DNA from: Oxyruncus cristatus
Taxonomy: Eukaryota; Chordata; Aves; Passeriformes; Cotingidae
Reading direction: 5' to 3'
Assembly (NCBI GenBank): GCA_013399855.1
Contig: VXAY01004089.1
Span: 376,365 to 440,364 of the forward strand
Length of the DNA: 64,000 nt
The translations under genes and the position numbers were made by a program. This document shows positions 1-11,341 of the stretch, piece after piece. The notes beneath the pieces were generated by a model. The model was not told where the DNA came from. It saw nothing but the letters and a program-made list of their open reading frames with translations, and made no database searches. Numbering within the stretch: position 1 is the first letter of the stretch; the number at the start of each line of letters is the position of its first letter.

Positions 1-330
1 GGCCCGGCCCTTTCCCGCCGGCGCATGGCCCTGGAAGGGGCCCCGCGGCCCGGCTTGGGGTTGGGTTTTGCGGAGCGGGGAGCGCGGCGGTGGTGCCCGC
101 GGTTTAATGGGTGAATTCCCTCCCCCCCGGTCAGGGCTCTGGCTGGCAGCGCCCGGCCGGGACGGACCCTCCTTGCCGGCTTGGGGTTTGGTTAACCCGG
201 CAGGGTTGGGCTCCCCCGGCCCCTCGTCGTCCCCCCCGGTGTCGTGCTGCGTGGCGGAGGAGATGGAGGAGACGCGTGTCCCGGTGGCTCCTGCTTGGCA
301 GGGCGGCTGGTGCGCCTCGGGAAATTAAAG
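1..330. promoter_or_regulatory. GMPS: Edge of a CpG island, probable GMPS 5' region
   Basis: The first few hundred bases are very GC-rich with many CpG dinucleotides, unlike the intron that follows. This is what is expected around the promoter and exon 1 of a housekeeping gene such as GMPS, whose exon 2 begins at 4331. An ATG at 25-27 in fair context (G at +4) opens a frame reading MALEGAPRPG, and the first three residues match the MAL start of human GMPS. However, every good GT donor within this frame (60, 90, 93, 102, 111) leaves phase 2, while exon 2 needs phase 0. I therefore do not call it exon 1. The real exon 1 (27 nt in human, from memory) is probably upstream of the window. Confidence 0.55.
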
Positions 331-471
331 CTTTTGTCGGCAATTCAACTTCGGAGCCAAGCCCTGCGAGCTGCCTCGAGCCGCTTCTGTGGCAGCGTTA
401 AAAACCCTCGTTCTAGGCTGTTCATCCGCTTTGCTGGGAAACGCGACCCTCAGAGAGCCTTGGGGCCCTCA

Positions 472-695
472 GGTCCTGTGGCGCTCTGGTCCTGTGGCGC
501 TCTGGTCCTGTGGCGCTCTGGTCCTGTGGCGCTCTGGTCCTGTGGCCCTCTGGTCCTGTGGCCCTCTGGTCCTGTGGCCCTCTGGTCCTGTGGCCCTCTG
601 GTCCTGTGGCCCTCTGGTCCTGTGGCCCTCTGGTCCTGTGGCCCTCTGGTCCTGTGGCCCTCAGGTCCGGAGGCGCTCAGGTCTGGGGGCGCTCA
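472..695. repeat. 16-bp minisatellite, 14 units
   Basis: A perfect to near-perfect tandem array with unit ggtcctgtggcgctct. Units 1-4 carry gcgctct, units 5-12 carry gcc in place of gcg, and units 13-14 are degenerate and return to gcg. Because 16 is not a multiple of 3, all forward frames stay open across it and give repetitive LWSCGPLV-like peptides. These are artefacts, not proteins. It lies in or near the GMPS CpG island. Confidence 0.95.
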
Positions 696-3600
696 GCTGG
701 TCCCCTCATAAGTTTTCTGACACTGGTTTCCCCGGCCGTGCACACTGCCTCCTCTCCTGGCCGGGGCTGCTCCTGGGGTCTCCTCTCCTCCCTTGTTCTG
801 GGCCCTTTATCCAGTCTGCACAAAGACGTGGTTCCAAAGGGGTTTTTGGGTGCTCAGTTGATCTCTGCTCAAGTTTGCCAAGGCGCTTTTCCCCAGCCAA
901 GGACACAACATGCTGTGGCTGCTCTTGGGGGCTCCTGTTCTCCCTGCCAGCGCTGGTGATGGGATGTGGAGCTCATGGCTCATCCTGTACGACCTGTGCC
1001 CTCACAGGAAACACAGATGATGGAGAAGATGACAGTGGTTTCCACGAGGGTCGGGTCTCAGCAGCCCGTGGACACGTTCATGATGTTCCTATCTGTTAAA
1101 GCTTCCCTCATATAACAGGTTGGGGGCTCTTGTCTTGGTCTTGGGGATGGCCTGAGTTGGAGGGAGTTACTGTCCTGTTATACTTTGAAATACGAGTGAG
1201 TGTTCCTAGACCTGCTTAATTTTAATACCACAGGGAAGCAATTAAACTCTTGTAAAACCTGTGCCGGCTTGAAAGCGTGAGATCAAGGCTCCTGGTTTAG
1301 GCTTGTCCGGAGTTATTGGTGTGGGTGAAAGCTCGGGGCTGAGGGCTCGGACAGAGGAGCCACTGCTGCACACTGGGCTCTGTTGCTCCTTGGTACCCCA
1401 GAATGTGACTGTTCTCTGTGGTAATGTGGTTTATAAATTGCATTAATGAGCATCCTGCGAGCGTGTAGGGGTGTGAAATGCCAAAAAACTCCCTGGTTTT
1501 GCACAAGTGGGCTGTTAGGAACCTGCAAACTTGGTTTAAAGTGCTAAAAAGGTAGGTACGTGAGGAATAAGATTTGTGGTGTCCTCAGTAGGTAGTGCAA
1601 GTCTGGTGGCAGGTCTGCTACCACAGCTCATTACAGAACTCAGAATTACTTGGGTTTGACACAAAAAAACCCAGCAATGTTGGAAGATTTTTGCCTTCCA
1701 ACAATCGTGGCTGGTAGAGCTGAGATGAGGGAAGAAGGACCTCGGTGCCACGTTTCGGGTCTATGAGACAGAGGGCTGTGGTTTTCAGGGTGCCTTGAGA
1801 TTGGAATTAGCTCGGTATAGACTTTCCCCACTCCTTTTTCTCTTGGCGTGCACCAGTTCCATCCAGGTTTTAGTCCCGCTCTCAGGACATCAGCACGGTG
1901 CCCCTGCCCTCGGACAGCGGTCAGAGCAGCTTCCACAGAAGGTCCCAAAAATAGGGAGTTTTCCAGATTTTTGTGAGAACAGACTGGAAGACAAGGAACT
2001 CTAGTTATTCTTGTTCTGAGGGGAAAAAGAGCTTTCATTAGAGACTGGCCAGTCCCCAGTAGGAGGAGGTGCTGGCTCCATAAGCCTCGTCCCTGCAGGA
2101 GCTGGGCTGTCTGGTGTCCTCTTAATCTCTCCTGGCAGACGTGTGGTGTACAAGGCTCAACTGCCATGTTGGCTGCACGTTAACAGCATCTGTTCCCTTT
2201 TGGATTTTATTAAATGAAGTTTCCCATGTTAAATTTGGGTTCAAAATCCCCAGCGTTGGAATTGTGCATCTAAATAAGTGAAGCCAGATCCTGTGCTGAC
2301 TTTTCGCCTTCCTCTTCTTCCCTGTGACTTATGCTAGAGTTGCTTTTGGGCTCCCTTCAGACCTGAACCTCCTTACAGTTCTGCCTGTCTGAACCTACTG
2401 CTCTGAAACAATTGAAGACTTTCAATAAAAACTGCAAGGAATGGTGTTTGCCCCAAGGGGGGCTCAGGAAAGAAGGAGGGTGTTGATCATTTTTGCAAAC
2501 TACTGATTTATAAATTGCTAGGTGAAAAGGCCCGGAATCACTGTAAAAGTGATTTCCTCCCATCCACTGGAAGGGAGGACAGCTCTGGTGACCTCTCTCC
2601 GTCTGACCGGGGCTTTGAAGGGGCCATGCCGCTGAAGTCTGTTCTCCTCCAACATGTGTCCTTCTGGGTGTGTAACCCAAGACTAAAAGTCATCAAGAGC
2701 TCCCTGTCAGGCACACTCAGCTACGAGCTAAAGGACAAACTGAGGATCTGATTGTAACCTGGATTTAGGCTTTTGAGGGATTTAGCATTATTTTTTTTTC
2801 CTGTTCATGTCCTTTAGTTAAGATAAAACCTCTTCCAGTGACTGTAAACTTTGGAAGTTTCGAGCGTGCTTGCCTTCCCGGACTGATCTGAAGACAGTTA
2901 CCTGAGGTGTCTTGTGGTAGCTGAGCAATGAAGCTCGGAGCAGCCTGTGCTGTGTGTTTGTTGGGAGATGTGTCCCAGCAGGGTGGTGCTCTCCAGGGTG
3001 ACCTGGGGTTGATGTGAGGGTGATTACCTGACCCAGGGGAAATGCCTGAGCAGCTGTGGTGGGAAAATTGCTGAGTCCTGGGTTGGAGGTTCTGTTGCAT
3101 GGTAGAAACATGCAGAACAACTCAACATGCCATCATTAAAACTTGAAATGAAGCTCCAAGATGTGCTTGGAGGCAGTTTATCCCAAGTAAAACCCTTCCC
3201 GGTTTTTCCTTCATCAGACTGCATTGGCCAGGAAACAGTGTAAGCTTTAAGTTAAGAGAAAACCACGCCAAAGTAATTTCTTCAAGCAGCGAATTTTTTC
3301 CTGCATGAATTTCTTGGTGTCTTAGAGCATGGTTGTGTTCATTCTTCCTTGAAGATCTCCCAGTAAGGACACTTCCATGGAATAGTGGCCTCATTTCACA
3401 ATAATTTTTTTTTTGAAGAAACTTGTCCTTGTGTTTTTTAGCCCTCTTTCAGATTTGGAGCTGGCCAGCCAATTCAGACGGGATGGGCTCAGAGAGAACC
3501 AGTGCTTTGTTCTGATGTGCAATCTGCTTGAATGCAGACTCTTTTAAAAATGATTTAGCAGTGACATTTGTTCTCAATTTCTCCTTTCTTATTCTCCCCA

Positions 3601-4330
3601 GGAGGTAATGTCGAGTGAAAGTTCAGCCTCGGAGGCAGCGTGATGGGGAAAAACATTTTCCTTCTGACTTTGAGCTGGTTTGCTTGAGAAGAAGGCACAT
3701 GTTCTTACTTACCATGGGCTGGGGTTTATGTGGAACTGGAAACAGAAAAGGCTGCAGTGGCTGCAGATGGTGAACAGAGCAGATGAGCTCTTATTTATGG
3801 GAAGCTCTGCCTTCATTAGCTTATTAGCATTTTTCTTCCCTAATTTGTGCCCTGTTTGGTTTGGGGGATAGGGATGTCATGTTTGTGTGGCTGCTTGGGA
3901 GGGATGTACTGTGCTAGTGCATCTCATGGTCCTCATAAACTTGAGGATTTTTTTCATTTAGAAGTTTCTTGGCTAGTCTTTATCATTTTAATCATAAATT
4001 AGCATAAGCTAATTAGCAAAGCTTTGCAGATGTTGGTTGTTGAAGAGATCTGGCTTAGTCTGCGGTCTGCAGTGTGTCACTGTAAAGCCGGGGAGGTTTA
4101 GATTGGATATTAAGAAAAATTTCTTTGTGGGGAGGGTTGTAAAGTACTGGCACAGACTGCCCAGGGCAGTGGTGGAATCCCATCAGTGTGGATGTGGCAC
4201 TTGAGGATGGGGTTTAAGGTGAGCGTGGTGGTGGTGTTGGGCTGATGGTTGGACCTGATGATCATCAAGGCCTTTTCCAACCTTTCTGGGTTGGAAAGCT
4301 GATGGAAGCTGACGTGGGTGCTGTTCACAG
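696..4330 (+). other. GMPS: GMPS intron 1 (rest)
   Basis: Non-coding sequence leading up to the exon 2 acceptor. I see no exon, RNA gene or long repeat from 700 to 4080. AT-rich stretches near 3390-3420 and 3940-4020 are ordinary. The last 240 bases contain a CR1 fragment that ends about 40 bases before exon 2. Confidence 0.7.
4087..4290 (+). mobile_element. CR1 LINE 3' fragment
   Basis: Reads as a diverged CR1 3' end in the sense direction: a tttagattggatattaag-like block, the 'actggcacagactgcccag' block, then 'gttggacctgatgatc' and 'ccttttccaacc' near the end. It stops about 40 bases before GMPS exon 2, so it forms much of the sequence in front of that acceptor. Confidence 0.8.
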
Positions 4331-4512
4331 CCCGAGAACGCCGGGGGAGAGCTCAAGGATGGGCAGCACCACTACGAGGGGGCCGTGGTGATCCTGGACG
4401 CGGGGGCGCAGTACGGGAAGGTCATCGACCGGCGCGTCCGAGAGCTCTTCGTCCAGTCCGAGATCTTCCCGCTGGAGACGCCCGCCTTCGCCATCCGGGA
4501 GCAGGGATTCCG
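4331..4512 (+). CDS. GMPS: GMPS exon 2
   Basis: Encodes residues 10-69 and two bases of Arg70, starting [11 protein letters not shown] and containing [20 protein letters not shown]. It is the start of the glutamine amidotransferase domain. The acceptor is ttcacag|CCC and the donor TTCCG|gtacgg. It begins in phase 0 and ends in phase 2. The exon is much more GC-rich than most later exons, with CpGs such as gaccggcgcgtccgag, which fits its nearness to the 5' end. Confidence 0.97.
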
Positions 4513-4520
4513 GTACGGCC

Positions 4521-4641
4521 TGCCCCGAGCCCCTGCTCCCTCCCTCCCTCCTGCCCCGAGCCCCTGCTCCCTCCCTCCCTCCTGCCCCAAGCCCCTGCTC
4601 CCTCCCATCCTGCTCCAAGCCCCTGCTCCTTCCCTCCTTCC
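4521..4641. repeat. 31-bp pyrimidine-rich tandem repeat
   Basis: Four units: two identical 31-mers (4521-4551 and 4552-4582), a 28-base version (4583-4610) and a diverged fourth copy. Each has a gcccctgctccctccc core. The array begins eight bases after the exon 2 donor, so it is an unusually close tandem expansion next to a splice site. Confidence 0.92.
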
Positions 4642-6712
4642 CTGTGCTCACTGCCCGGGTGTTCCACTGCACCACTTTAACTGAGTGTTGTTAGTGATTC
4701 CACCTGGGCTTGTCCACCCGAGGTTTGCTGGGGACGCTCGTGCAGCGATAGAAATGTTGTGTATTTACTTCTCGTTGCTTTAATGCCATTTTACTAGTCT
4801 TAAATATGTATCTGCAAAAATCGAGGTGGTCTTGCTGTTTTGCCTGTTAAACTGTGGTAGCTGTTAATCAAGAAAACAAGTCTTGTGTGTTTTTAAAACT
4901 TATTTTCTTATTTAATTTATTTTTTTTTAAATTAAACTAACTTACTTGAATACTGAAGACATTGTGGTAAATCGTGCCAGACTGTTTCTGGGAAGCAACT
5001 AAAAAAAAAAAACACCTAACTGAAAGTGCCCCTTGTTGTTTGCAGCAAAAAAAAAAAGGCCTCACAATTAATTAGTATTTTGTACCTTTATTTTTCATGT
5101 TTTATTAGGCTTTCTAAGATGTGCATCTCTTCTGTGTGGGGTCAGTAAATACCCTGAAGTCCACAAACTACCAAAGACCTTCCCTTTCAGTTTGGTACAA
5201 TCTACAAATACGGTGCACGTGTGTTTTTGGGTTGTGTCTGACAACAGATAAGACAGTGCTTTGCTGCAGAACCGCATTTTTCCAATCAATGATAATTAGT
5301 GAACCAGTAAACAGTATATTTTAGGAAGTCAAGTAGGAACTTATTGATCTCACTTGAAAACACAGAGAACAGAAACCCCAGGAACTGCTGGATGTGTCAG
5401 GCAGCTTTTGTGTCAAGGATTTCTTTCAGAAATGTTCTGAAAAACAGCTTTTCTTGTCAGATCTTGTTCATAATTCTCCAAGAGTCGAGGCTTTAAAAGA
5501 TGGAAGGACTTAATAACTGGTTTGAAAGAATTCCTGCACCTCCCGTGTGTTGGATTTGAGGAGTGGGTCACAGCACTAGTGGTGTTTGGTCTCAGACCTG
5601 TGCTGTGCTGATGCAGGTTTGTGCTGGGAGGAGCTTCTCCCTCTTTCCTTTAGCAGTTGAAGGTTCTTCAAGTTCCATGGCTAGACCTGTGGGACTTGTC
5701 ATTCCAAATAATTGCTCTCTAAAATGTGGCAGAACCTCTTTGTTCGGAAGGTCACCCCTCAGGGTTGGGATGGTGGTTTCACGTTATCAGTACCCAGGTT
5801 GGTCGATAACTTTGTGTCCACAGACTCAGTCAACAAGCACCAGTGCCAGATGTCAGGTGCCTTTGTGCGGTGACCACTGAAAAAAGGGGTTTGTGGTTTT
5901 ACTGCAGGGGTTTGATGCATATTCCACATGTCCCGGGAATTGTCAGGTTCCCACACTGCAGCTGGTGCGCGGAATGGGCCGAGGAGCTGCACTTTGGGCT
6001 GTGCTGAGGTTTGACACAGGCAGCAAGAGTTCTGCTCAATTGTATTTACATGTTGTGCTTATAAAGCTCCTCAGTTTCTGTAGTGTGAGAACACTGTCCA
6101 GTGACAAGTGTCACCTAAGTGTGACATGAGCAGTAGCATTTTCCACAGGATCCTGGTGCTGGGCCAGGAGGTGCCACAGGCAGGGGCTCCGTGGTTTTAG
6201 TCTGGATTCTGGCACTGAGCTCTGGCAGGAGTCCTGAGGTCGGGGTATCAATGCACACATTTTACTCTTGGGGGTTTTATGTGGTTGCTGATGTGCCTTT
6301 AATCCGTTGCAAATGGGTTTTCAGTGCTGGCTCGGGTTGTTTTGGAAGTGGTTGAAGGTAAACCAGAAAAAGGCATATTCATCCCAAGGCAGGAAGGTAT
6401 GCATGAAACTACGTGGGACTGCAGTCAAACACTCAAGGTCTACATCCTGGACAGTTGAGAAGACGCAGGTTCCTGTCTTCCCCCAGATCATAATTCCTTT
6501 CTTTAATACTTCGATATATTGCAAAACTTTCCTGTGTCCTGGGAGATTTTAGTGGGTGCAGAAAAAGCCAGATTTTCAAGATTCTACTTTTTGAGTATAA
6601 CAGCGTATAACTATTTTGACTTCTCATAAGAATGATCAGTTTTTGGGTGTGGCTGTATTCCTTTAATTCCTTCCTAGAACCCCAGGGAACAGCTGGAGCT
6701 GTGTCAGGGGGG

Positions 6713-6777
6713 TAAGGTTGGATGTTAGGCCACAGTTCTTCCCCCAGAGGGTGGTTGGGCACTGGAATAGGCTAACT
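6713..6777 (+). mobile_element. CR1 LINE fragment
   Basis: Short sense-strand piece matching the CR1 block 'ttggatgttaggccacagttcttcccccagagggtggttgggcactggaa', quoted here only as landmarks: ggatgttagg, agagggtgg, gcactggaa. Neither the 5' part nor the 3' tail is present. Confidence 0.7.
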
Positions 6778-7787
6778 CAGGATATTCTCTGGGTCTAGTT
6801 AATATTAAATAGTGTCCTGTACATCAGGCACTGAAGCAAATGCTTCTGAACATGGAGTTACTGGAAGCAGCAGTACCACCAGGCATGGAGAGTGTTCAGG
6901 CTCTTCCTCCCAGTGGTGGAGTTTAGGAAATCCATCGTGTCTCCGACTTGAGCAGAAGTGCCTGTGCACGTACAGCACAGGTTGTCAGGGTGGGTCAGGG
7001 TAGGTCTGTCCCCGTGTCAGCTGTGTCCTTGTTCCAGAGCTCACCTGGAGGTCCCAGCACGCAGAGAAAGAAACGCTGCCTCTTCCAGCTCTGTCCCTCT
7101 CCTGCCTGGAACGAGGAGCCTGTGCTGGGTGGGGGAGCTGGGCTGCAGGCAGCTCCAGCCCTGTGTCAGGGGGAGCAGGGGCTGTGTGGCTGCAGGGGGC
7201 TTTGGGTCCATGGGCTTGTTCCTCCAGGCCTGTGTGTGTTGGTGGTACAGGGGTTGTGAGCACAGTGCCTGTTCCTGCTGCTCAAAACCAGGGACATCGG
7301 GTTTAGGCAGTGCTTGAATGGCAGGCTCTAACTGGTGCTGGAAGAAAGCTGTATTAGATACATTTAATGACATTTATGCAGCCTCTCTCTCGCTTGGTTT
7401 TGCATTTCTGGCTCTGAATAACAAGTTTGATGTTCTCTCGAAATAAACAGTACGTGAGTCCAAGGTCTGGTCCAGCCCTGGTCGATCCCGGGCTGAGGCC
7501 AAAAGTTTTGCCCAACTGGTGCTTCTGCAGTTCACGATCTTGCAAATCATCGTGTTTGTGAAAACTCTCTCTTCCTTTGAAATGATTTAATTGCCTTTCA
7601 TGGTGTGAAGTATTAACTTCAAACTGTACATGCTGGCATGTGTTGGACTTGTCAGGCACAACCTGTTGCTAATGCCACCTCTGCATAATCAGAATGGAGT
7701 AAGGGACATTTTCTCAGCGGACTTAAAAATTTGGGAATGTGTTTTTTGGCTGCAGCTCCCTTCCAGATGTCACAGACTTTATTAAAT

Positions 7788-7806
7788 GTTTATATATATA
7801 TATATC
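7788..7806. repeat. Short (TA)n run
   Basis: About eight TA dinucleotides inside GMPS intron 2, a simple microsatellite. Nothing else is notable in the flanks. Confidence 0.8.
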
Positions 7807-8119
7807 TCCTAATGCTAATACTCTGATTTGTCCCAGCCATCTTGCTAATGCTTGGCTCTGAGAAATTTAAAATATAGGCACTCATTAAGGTGGTTTATAT
7901 TTGACTTTGTTTAAACGGCGGAAATACCTCCCTGGTAAGCTGCTGGGTGTGACAGCTATAGCACAGCAGAGCTACATATTAGGATATCTGTGTTAAAATA
8001 TATATTATAATGTATAAAGTTCGAAGAGTGGTATGAGACAAGGTCAATGTTTGAGGCAAATGAAGAAGTTTTAAATAAACAACATAACTGAGTTAATGTT
8101 TTCTTTGTTTTCTCTGCAG

Positions 8120-8234
8120 AGCTATCATCATATCTGGAGGACCAAACTCTGTGTATGCAGAAGATGCACCATGGTTTGACCCAGCCATATTTACAATAGG
8201 GAAACCAGTGCTTGGAATCTGCTATGGAATGCAG
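8120..8234 (+). CDS. GMPS: GMPS exon 3 (nucleophile cysteine)
   Basis: Completes Arg70 and encodes residues 71-108: [18 protein letters not shown], then the nucleophile elbow GICYGMQ. By the family mechanism Cys104 attacks glutamine to release ammonia. The acceptor is strong. The donor CAG|gtgctg is weak (no purine-AGT after GT) and a CR1 fragment starts within ten bases of it. Enters in phase 2 and leaves in phase 0. Confidence 0.97.
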
Positions 8235-8240
8235 GTGCTG

Positions 8241-8318
8241 TTGGGATAATCACAGAACCCTTAAGGCTGGAAAAGATCTCTGAGATTGAGTCCAACCATT
8301 ATGTCTGTTTGTCCAGAA
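8241..8318 (-). mobile_element. CR1 LINE 3' end, antisense
   Basis: Begins ggataatcacagaaccctta, followed by aaggctggaaaagatctctg and tccaacc. This is the reverse complement of the classic avian CR1 3' terminus. It starts about six bases into GMPS intron 3, so the insertion abuts the splice donor. Confidence 0.85.
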
Positions 8319-8512
8319 CCATCTTCTAGGCCTCATTTCTGGTTTTAACTGAAGGTGAAGTGCTAAAGGATCCGCTTTTCTAGCAGAGGCAGTGCTACAT
8401 GGGCAGGATGCTTTTAAAGTCCTAATTGAGATGCTTCTAAAGTCCTAATTGTTAAACTGAGGGGGTGTGTTCATCTCTTGCTCTGCCTTCTCATATAATG
8501 GCTTTAAGATGC

Positions 8513-8727
8513 AGGAAGGCAGGTTTGGATTAGAGATTGGGAAGAAATCCTTCCCTAGGAGGGTGGGGAGGCCCTGGCACAGGTTGCCCAGAGAAGCTGT
8601 GGCTGTCCCAGCCCTGGAAGTGTCCAAGGCCGGGTTGGAGCAACCTGGTCTATGGAAGGTGTTCCTGCCCATGGCATGGAATGAGATGAGCCTTAAGGTC
8701 CGTTCCAACCCAAACCATTCCGTGATC
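8513..8727 (+). mobile_element. CR1 LINE 3' fragment
   Basis: Nearly complete CR1 3'-end module in sense: tttggattagagattggga, gggtggggaggccctggcac, gaagtgtccaaggccgg, tggaaggtgttcctgccc and the terminal ttccaacccaaaccattc. Confidence 0.95.
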
Positions 8728-9105
8728 AATAGCATAAATGGTTTTGTACTGAGTTCCACACTGCCTTTTTTTGGTCATAATAGATATCACCTGTCTGTCA
8801 CTGGTTAATTTTGTCCAGGTGGTATTGAAAAACGAACCCTCATGGAAACAAGGGAATTAGTGTTTCAAGCCTGGAATGTTTTAGCATTGTTCTTAAGAGT
8901 GTTTAACACTCCCTCACCCCCCAAAAAAGAAAGAGCTCCCCCTGTTTACCTTTGTACCCACTGGTGGTCCTGCAGTGGTCTGACAGATCCGAGCTGAGCA
9001 ATGAAACAAACTCCCAAGGAGAAAAGGGCTGGATTAGATGCAGGCTGAGTGTAAAGTGATACCAGATTGTGTGGTGCTTTCTCATGGAGTGTTTCTGTTT
9101 TCCAG

Positions 9106-9203
9106 ATGATGAATAAGGTGTTTGGAGGCACAGTGCACAAGAAGAGTGTGAGAGAAGATGGGGTGTTCAGCATCACTCTGGATAACACGTGTTCACTCTT
9201 CAG
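9106..9203 (+). CDS. GMPS: GMPS exon 4
   Basis: Encodes residues 109-140 plus two bases of Arg141: MMNKVFGGTVHKKSVREDG then VFSITLDNTCSLF. Part of the glutamine amidotransferase domain just after the nucleophile. The acceptor is tttccag|ATG and the donor TTCAG|gtgcag. Enters in phase 0 and leaves in phase 2. Confidence 0.97.
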
Positions 9204-10183
9204 GTGCAGAGACATTTTCAGTTACCAAAGCAATATTGGATATGCCAGTTTGGGAAAGGGTGTATGGATGAAAGGAACATTATTTTAAAGAAGATAGTGA
9301 AATTGCATCAATGTTTAGCTGATACTTCCTAATAAAACTTTTACAAGTGTGGTCTCAAGTAAGCAGGTTGCTCGTTGAAACAAATACTTCAACAAAAGTT
9401 CTGAAGAAATACAGAGGGGAATATTGTGTGACCCCCTTATTTCAAAGTAGAAAGTCTTCACTGAGACCCTGTAAAATGTACCATGACCTGGGAGTATTTG
9501 TGTTAAGCTCTTGTCTCCTGCTGTGCAGTGCTCTTGTATTGGTTGGCACCCATCCAGTTCTGGAAAGGTCATAGAAAATCCAAAACCGTTCACTTTCCAC
9601 CTTCCTTTGAAACTGTTTTGTGGTGTTTTTATAAAACCAGAATTTGATTTCTTGGTAGTTTGTCAGTGCCTCTCAAGTTCCTTGTAAAAGTCTGACAGTT
9701 CACTTATACCTGGTATCCCAGTTTTATTAACTTTCCTCTACTGGGCTCCTGCAGAACTTCATATCCTGCCTCAGGGTGCCCAAATTGTCCTGAAAACACA
9801 TAGTTTTGAAGAAGAGTTCACTTTGTTGAAATAAAAAGCAGGACTTCCAGGATCCTGATGGACTCCAGATGGCTCCACGTGTCCAAGAGGGGATACTTCA
9901 ATATTGGGATGTTTATAAGGAAAAAAACCCCTAACCCTTCAGAATTCAGATGAATTCCCTCTTGCATGAGGGGTGTATTGTACAAGAACTTGTGCAGCTT
10001 CCAAGGGAGACACCTTGGAGCTGGAGGTGGCTGTTTCTGGGAGGGAAATCCTGCACGTATTTCAAATGTCCTGGTCAAATGAGATGAGCTTTTCTTGTGA
10101 TGCCTCAGGACTCCTCTTGGAAAGGCAGGGAGTTACTTCTTTGTTCTTTCTTGAGTTGGTTCTAGTTTTTAATCTTTGTTTAG
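9204..10183 (+). other. GMPS: GMPS intron 4
   Basis: Unique-looking intron sequence. I see no repeat family, RNA gene or extra exon in it. Confidence 0.9.
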
Positions 10184-10287
10184 GGGCCTTCAGAAGGAAG
10201 AGCTTGTGCTCCTCACTCACGGAGATAGTGTGGATAAAGTAGCTGATGGATTCAAGGTGGTGGCACAGTCTGGGAACATTATAGCAG
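10184..10287 (+). CDS. GMPS: GMPS exon 5
   Basis: Completes Arg141 and encodes residues 142-175 plus one base of Gly176: GLQKEELVLLTHGDSVDKVA then DGFKVVAQSGNIIA. It contains the LTHGDSV strand typical of class I amidotransferases. The donor GCAG|gtattt is weaker than average. Confidence 0.97.
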
Positions 10288-11341
10288 GTATTTATTTTCT
10301 CCTGAAATTGTCTTTTGGTAATGTTGGTTAAAGGAAAAAATTATGGCAGACAGAAGTTAGAACCCAATGGGAACAGAGCAGTCTCCTTTGTTATTTAATT
10401 GGCAAACAGAGGAATTGTTTTTAACAGTTCCTGGTGTGTGTTTGCATGTTGTGCTGTCGTGATAATAAAGAAATAGACTTGAAAAGGAGTGGCCCTGTGG
10501 TTTAAGTAAGAGTTAACATTATTTATAGAGTTTGTTATTTTAAAGTATGCACGTGTTGTTTCTCTCTGGCATAAAATATCCTGTGCCCTCAGGGCAGGGG
10601 GGATGGAGACGTGTGCTGTGGTGTGCAGTGTGAGTGGGGTTTGGGTTCTGCACTGTAATAGTACAAGTCAAACACTGTTTAATTAATTATTAAAGCTTGA
10701 TTAACTTGTTATTTAATATTGCATGAATGTTCAAGTGAGCAAGAGTAATGTAGGTACTGAAAGCAGGGTTTTTACATTGCACGCAGGTTGTCTCAGAAAA
10801 ACCTTGGAATTTGGGGTTTGAAAGCCACTGGAATTACTGAGTCCCAAGGAGTCTCTTTCCTTGGAAATGGGAGCCCTGGAGAGATCTTAAATGTGCTGAG
10901 CATTTAATAAGATCTCAGTATTCACCTGGTTTATTTAAACTCTTTCATTGAAAAGATAAAAAAGCTGAAGATTAAGCTCCTAAATCAGACAGGGACACTT
11001 GGATGCAGCTGGGTCAGTGTGGCTTGGCTACAGGGTTGGATGAGGTATCATGAGAGGGGAAAAAGTAATGTAATTTATTTCCTGTTTTCACAGTGATTTT
11101 CCTGGGATGTCTCAGTGTTTTCCTTGGTTTCTGAGGGATTGTGTGTTCTAGATATATAAGAGTACCTTTGTTCCTAATCTTAATGAGAATCTTTAGTTTT
11201 GACTGGTGATTTGTGCCAAAAGGTGGCAGAATAAATCACTGTATACACTGTGTCAGTGTATGCTTGACTTGGGTGTGCAGTCACTGCCAGTTCACTGATT
11301 TCTTTCTGGTTTGTCACGCTCGTCTCTTGGCACCAATGAAG
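10288..11341 (+). other. GMPS: GMPS intron 5
   Basis: AT-rich intron. I recognise no repeats or genes. It ends at the unusual acceptor caccaatgaag, where the pyrimidine tract (cgctcgtctctt) lies about 11 bases back from the AG rather than next to it. Confidence 0.88.

Larger units (their letters stand above)
4513..8119 (+). other. GMPS: GMPS intron 2
   Basis: Contains the 31-bp tandem repeat just after the donor, short A-runs near 5001 and 5046, a CR1 fragment near 6713 and a (TA)n run near 7790. I see no other gene. The acceptor is tctctgcag at 8111-8119. Confidence 0.9.
8235..9105 (+). other. GMPS: GMPS intron 3
   Basis: Holds two CR1 fragments of opposite orientation (8241-8318 and 8513-8727). 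No other feature is seen. The acceptor is tttccag. Confidence 0.9.

Noticed and set aside
25..110. ATG at 25 (MALEGAPRPG) as GMPS exon 1
   Set aside because: None of the visible GT donors in this frame gives phase 0, which exon 2 requires, and only three residues match human.
244..1099. Long overlapping + strand open frames of LWSCGPLV-type repeats
   Set aside because: They are translations of the 16-bp minisatellite, which stays open in all forward frames. No start context or protein family supports them.
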